DNA of 8,069 nucleotides, taken from assembly GCA_938022485.1 (NCBI GenBank), contig CALIEE010000326.1, forward strand, positions 1 to 8,069, written 5' to 3'. The notes under the pieces were generated by a model. That model ran no database searches. It saw only the letters and a program-made list of their open reading frames with translations, and was not told where the DNA came from. Source of the stretch: an uncultured bacterium. Lineage in GTDB: Bacteria > Bdellovibrionota_C > UBA2361 > SZUA-149 > CALKYB01. Of the stretch, positions 6,220 through 8,069 are shown in pieces. The translations under genes and the position numbers were made by a program. Position 1 is the first letter of the stretch, and every line of letters starts with the position of its first letter.

Positions 6220-6265
6220 GGTAGTATTCCAAGATCCGCTCTCAAAAATCTCTAGGACCAAAACT

Positions 6266-8008
<1,743 letters not shown>

Positions 8009-8069
8009 GCTACAACCTAAAACAGTGAAAATTCTACTATTCCACTAATAAGAAAAATGATTCATCTCT

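Noticed and set aside
6220..6265. Terminator between convergent tyrS and the discoidin gene
   Set aside because: The 46-bp gap has only short imperfect pairings and no U-run after a stem on either strand.

Overview
The window reads as a compact stretch of Gram-negative chromosome with moderately low GC. It carries apolipoprotein N-acyltransferase and an ExbB/ExbD inner-membrane proton channel pair, both of which belong to an envelope with an outer membrane. No feature fixes the phylum. A secreted protein with a discoidin-type carbohydrate-binding domain and a poly-serine linker recalls polysaccharide-using aquatic bacteria, but that is only suggestive. There is no tRNA, rRNA, CRISPR array, transposase or integrase.

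Layout. Positions 1-621 (minus) are the N-terminal part of lnt, cut by the window edge. Diverging from it, exbB (682-1344) and exbD (1334-1729) overlap and form an operon. A Nudix hydrolase follows (1894-2430, plus) behind a leader with a stem-loop. Convergent to it is enolase (2576-3862, minus), with a strong intrinsic terminator at 2447-2493. Head-to-head with eno lies a tight three-gene cluster: ftsB (4104-4508), dciA (4555-4914) and tyrS (4918-6219, TTG start). These cover cell division, helicase loading and translation. The last gene (6266-8008, minus) encodes a Sec signal peptide, an F5/8 type C domain, a poly-Ser linker and a cysteine-containing helical domain of unknown function. It is interrupted by one in-frame TAA at codon 62.

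Most of the window is housekeeping genes, and I see no complete new multi-gene system. Two things stand out. First, the 241-bp region between eno and ftsB holds a perfect 15-bp inverted repeat. A third, 12-bp copy of its arm lies 7 nt upstream of the eno Shine-Dalgarno, so the eno mRNA could form mutually exclusive pairings. Second, the secreted protein gene has a stop codon exactly in the loop where the discoidin family normally reads D-x-D-(L/V)-x-(S/T)-R-W-S, and it seems two codons longer there than the family pattern. The rest of the frame is intact and includes a pure TCT serine microsatellite.
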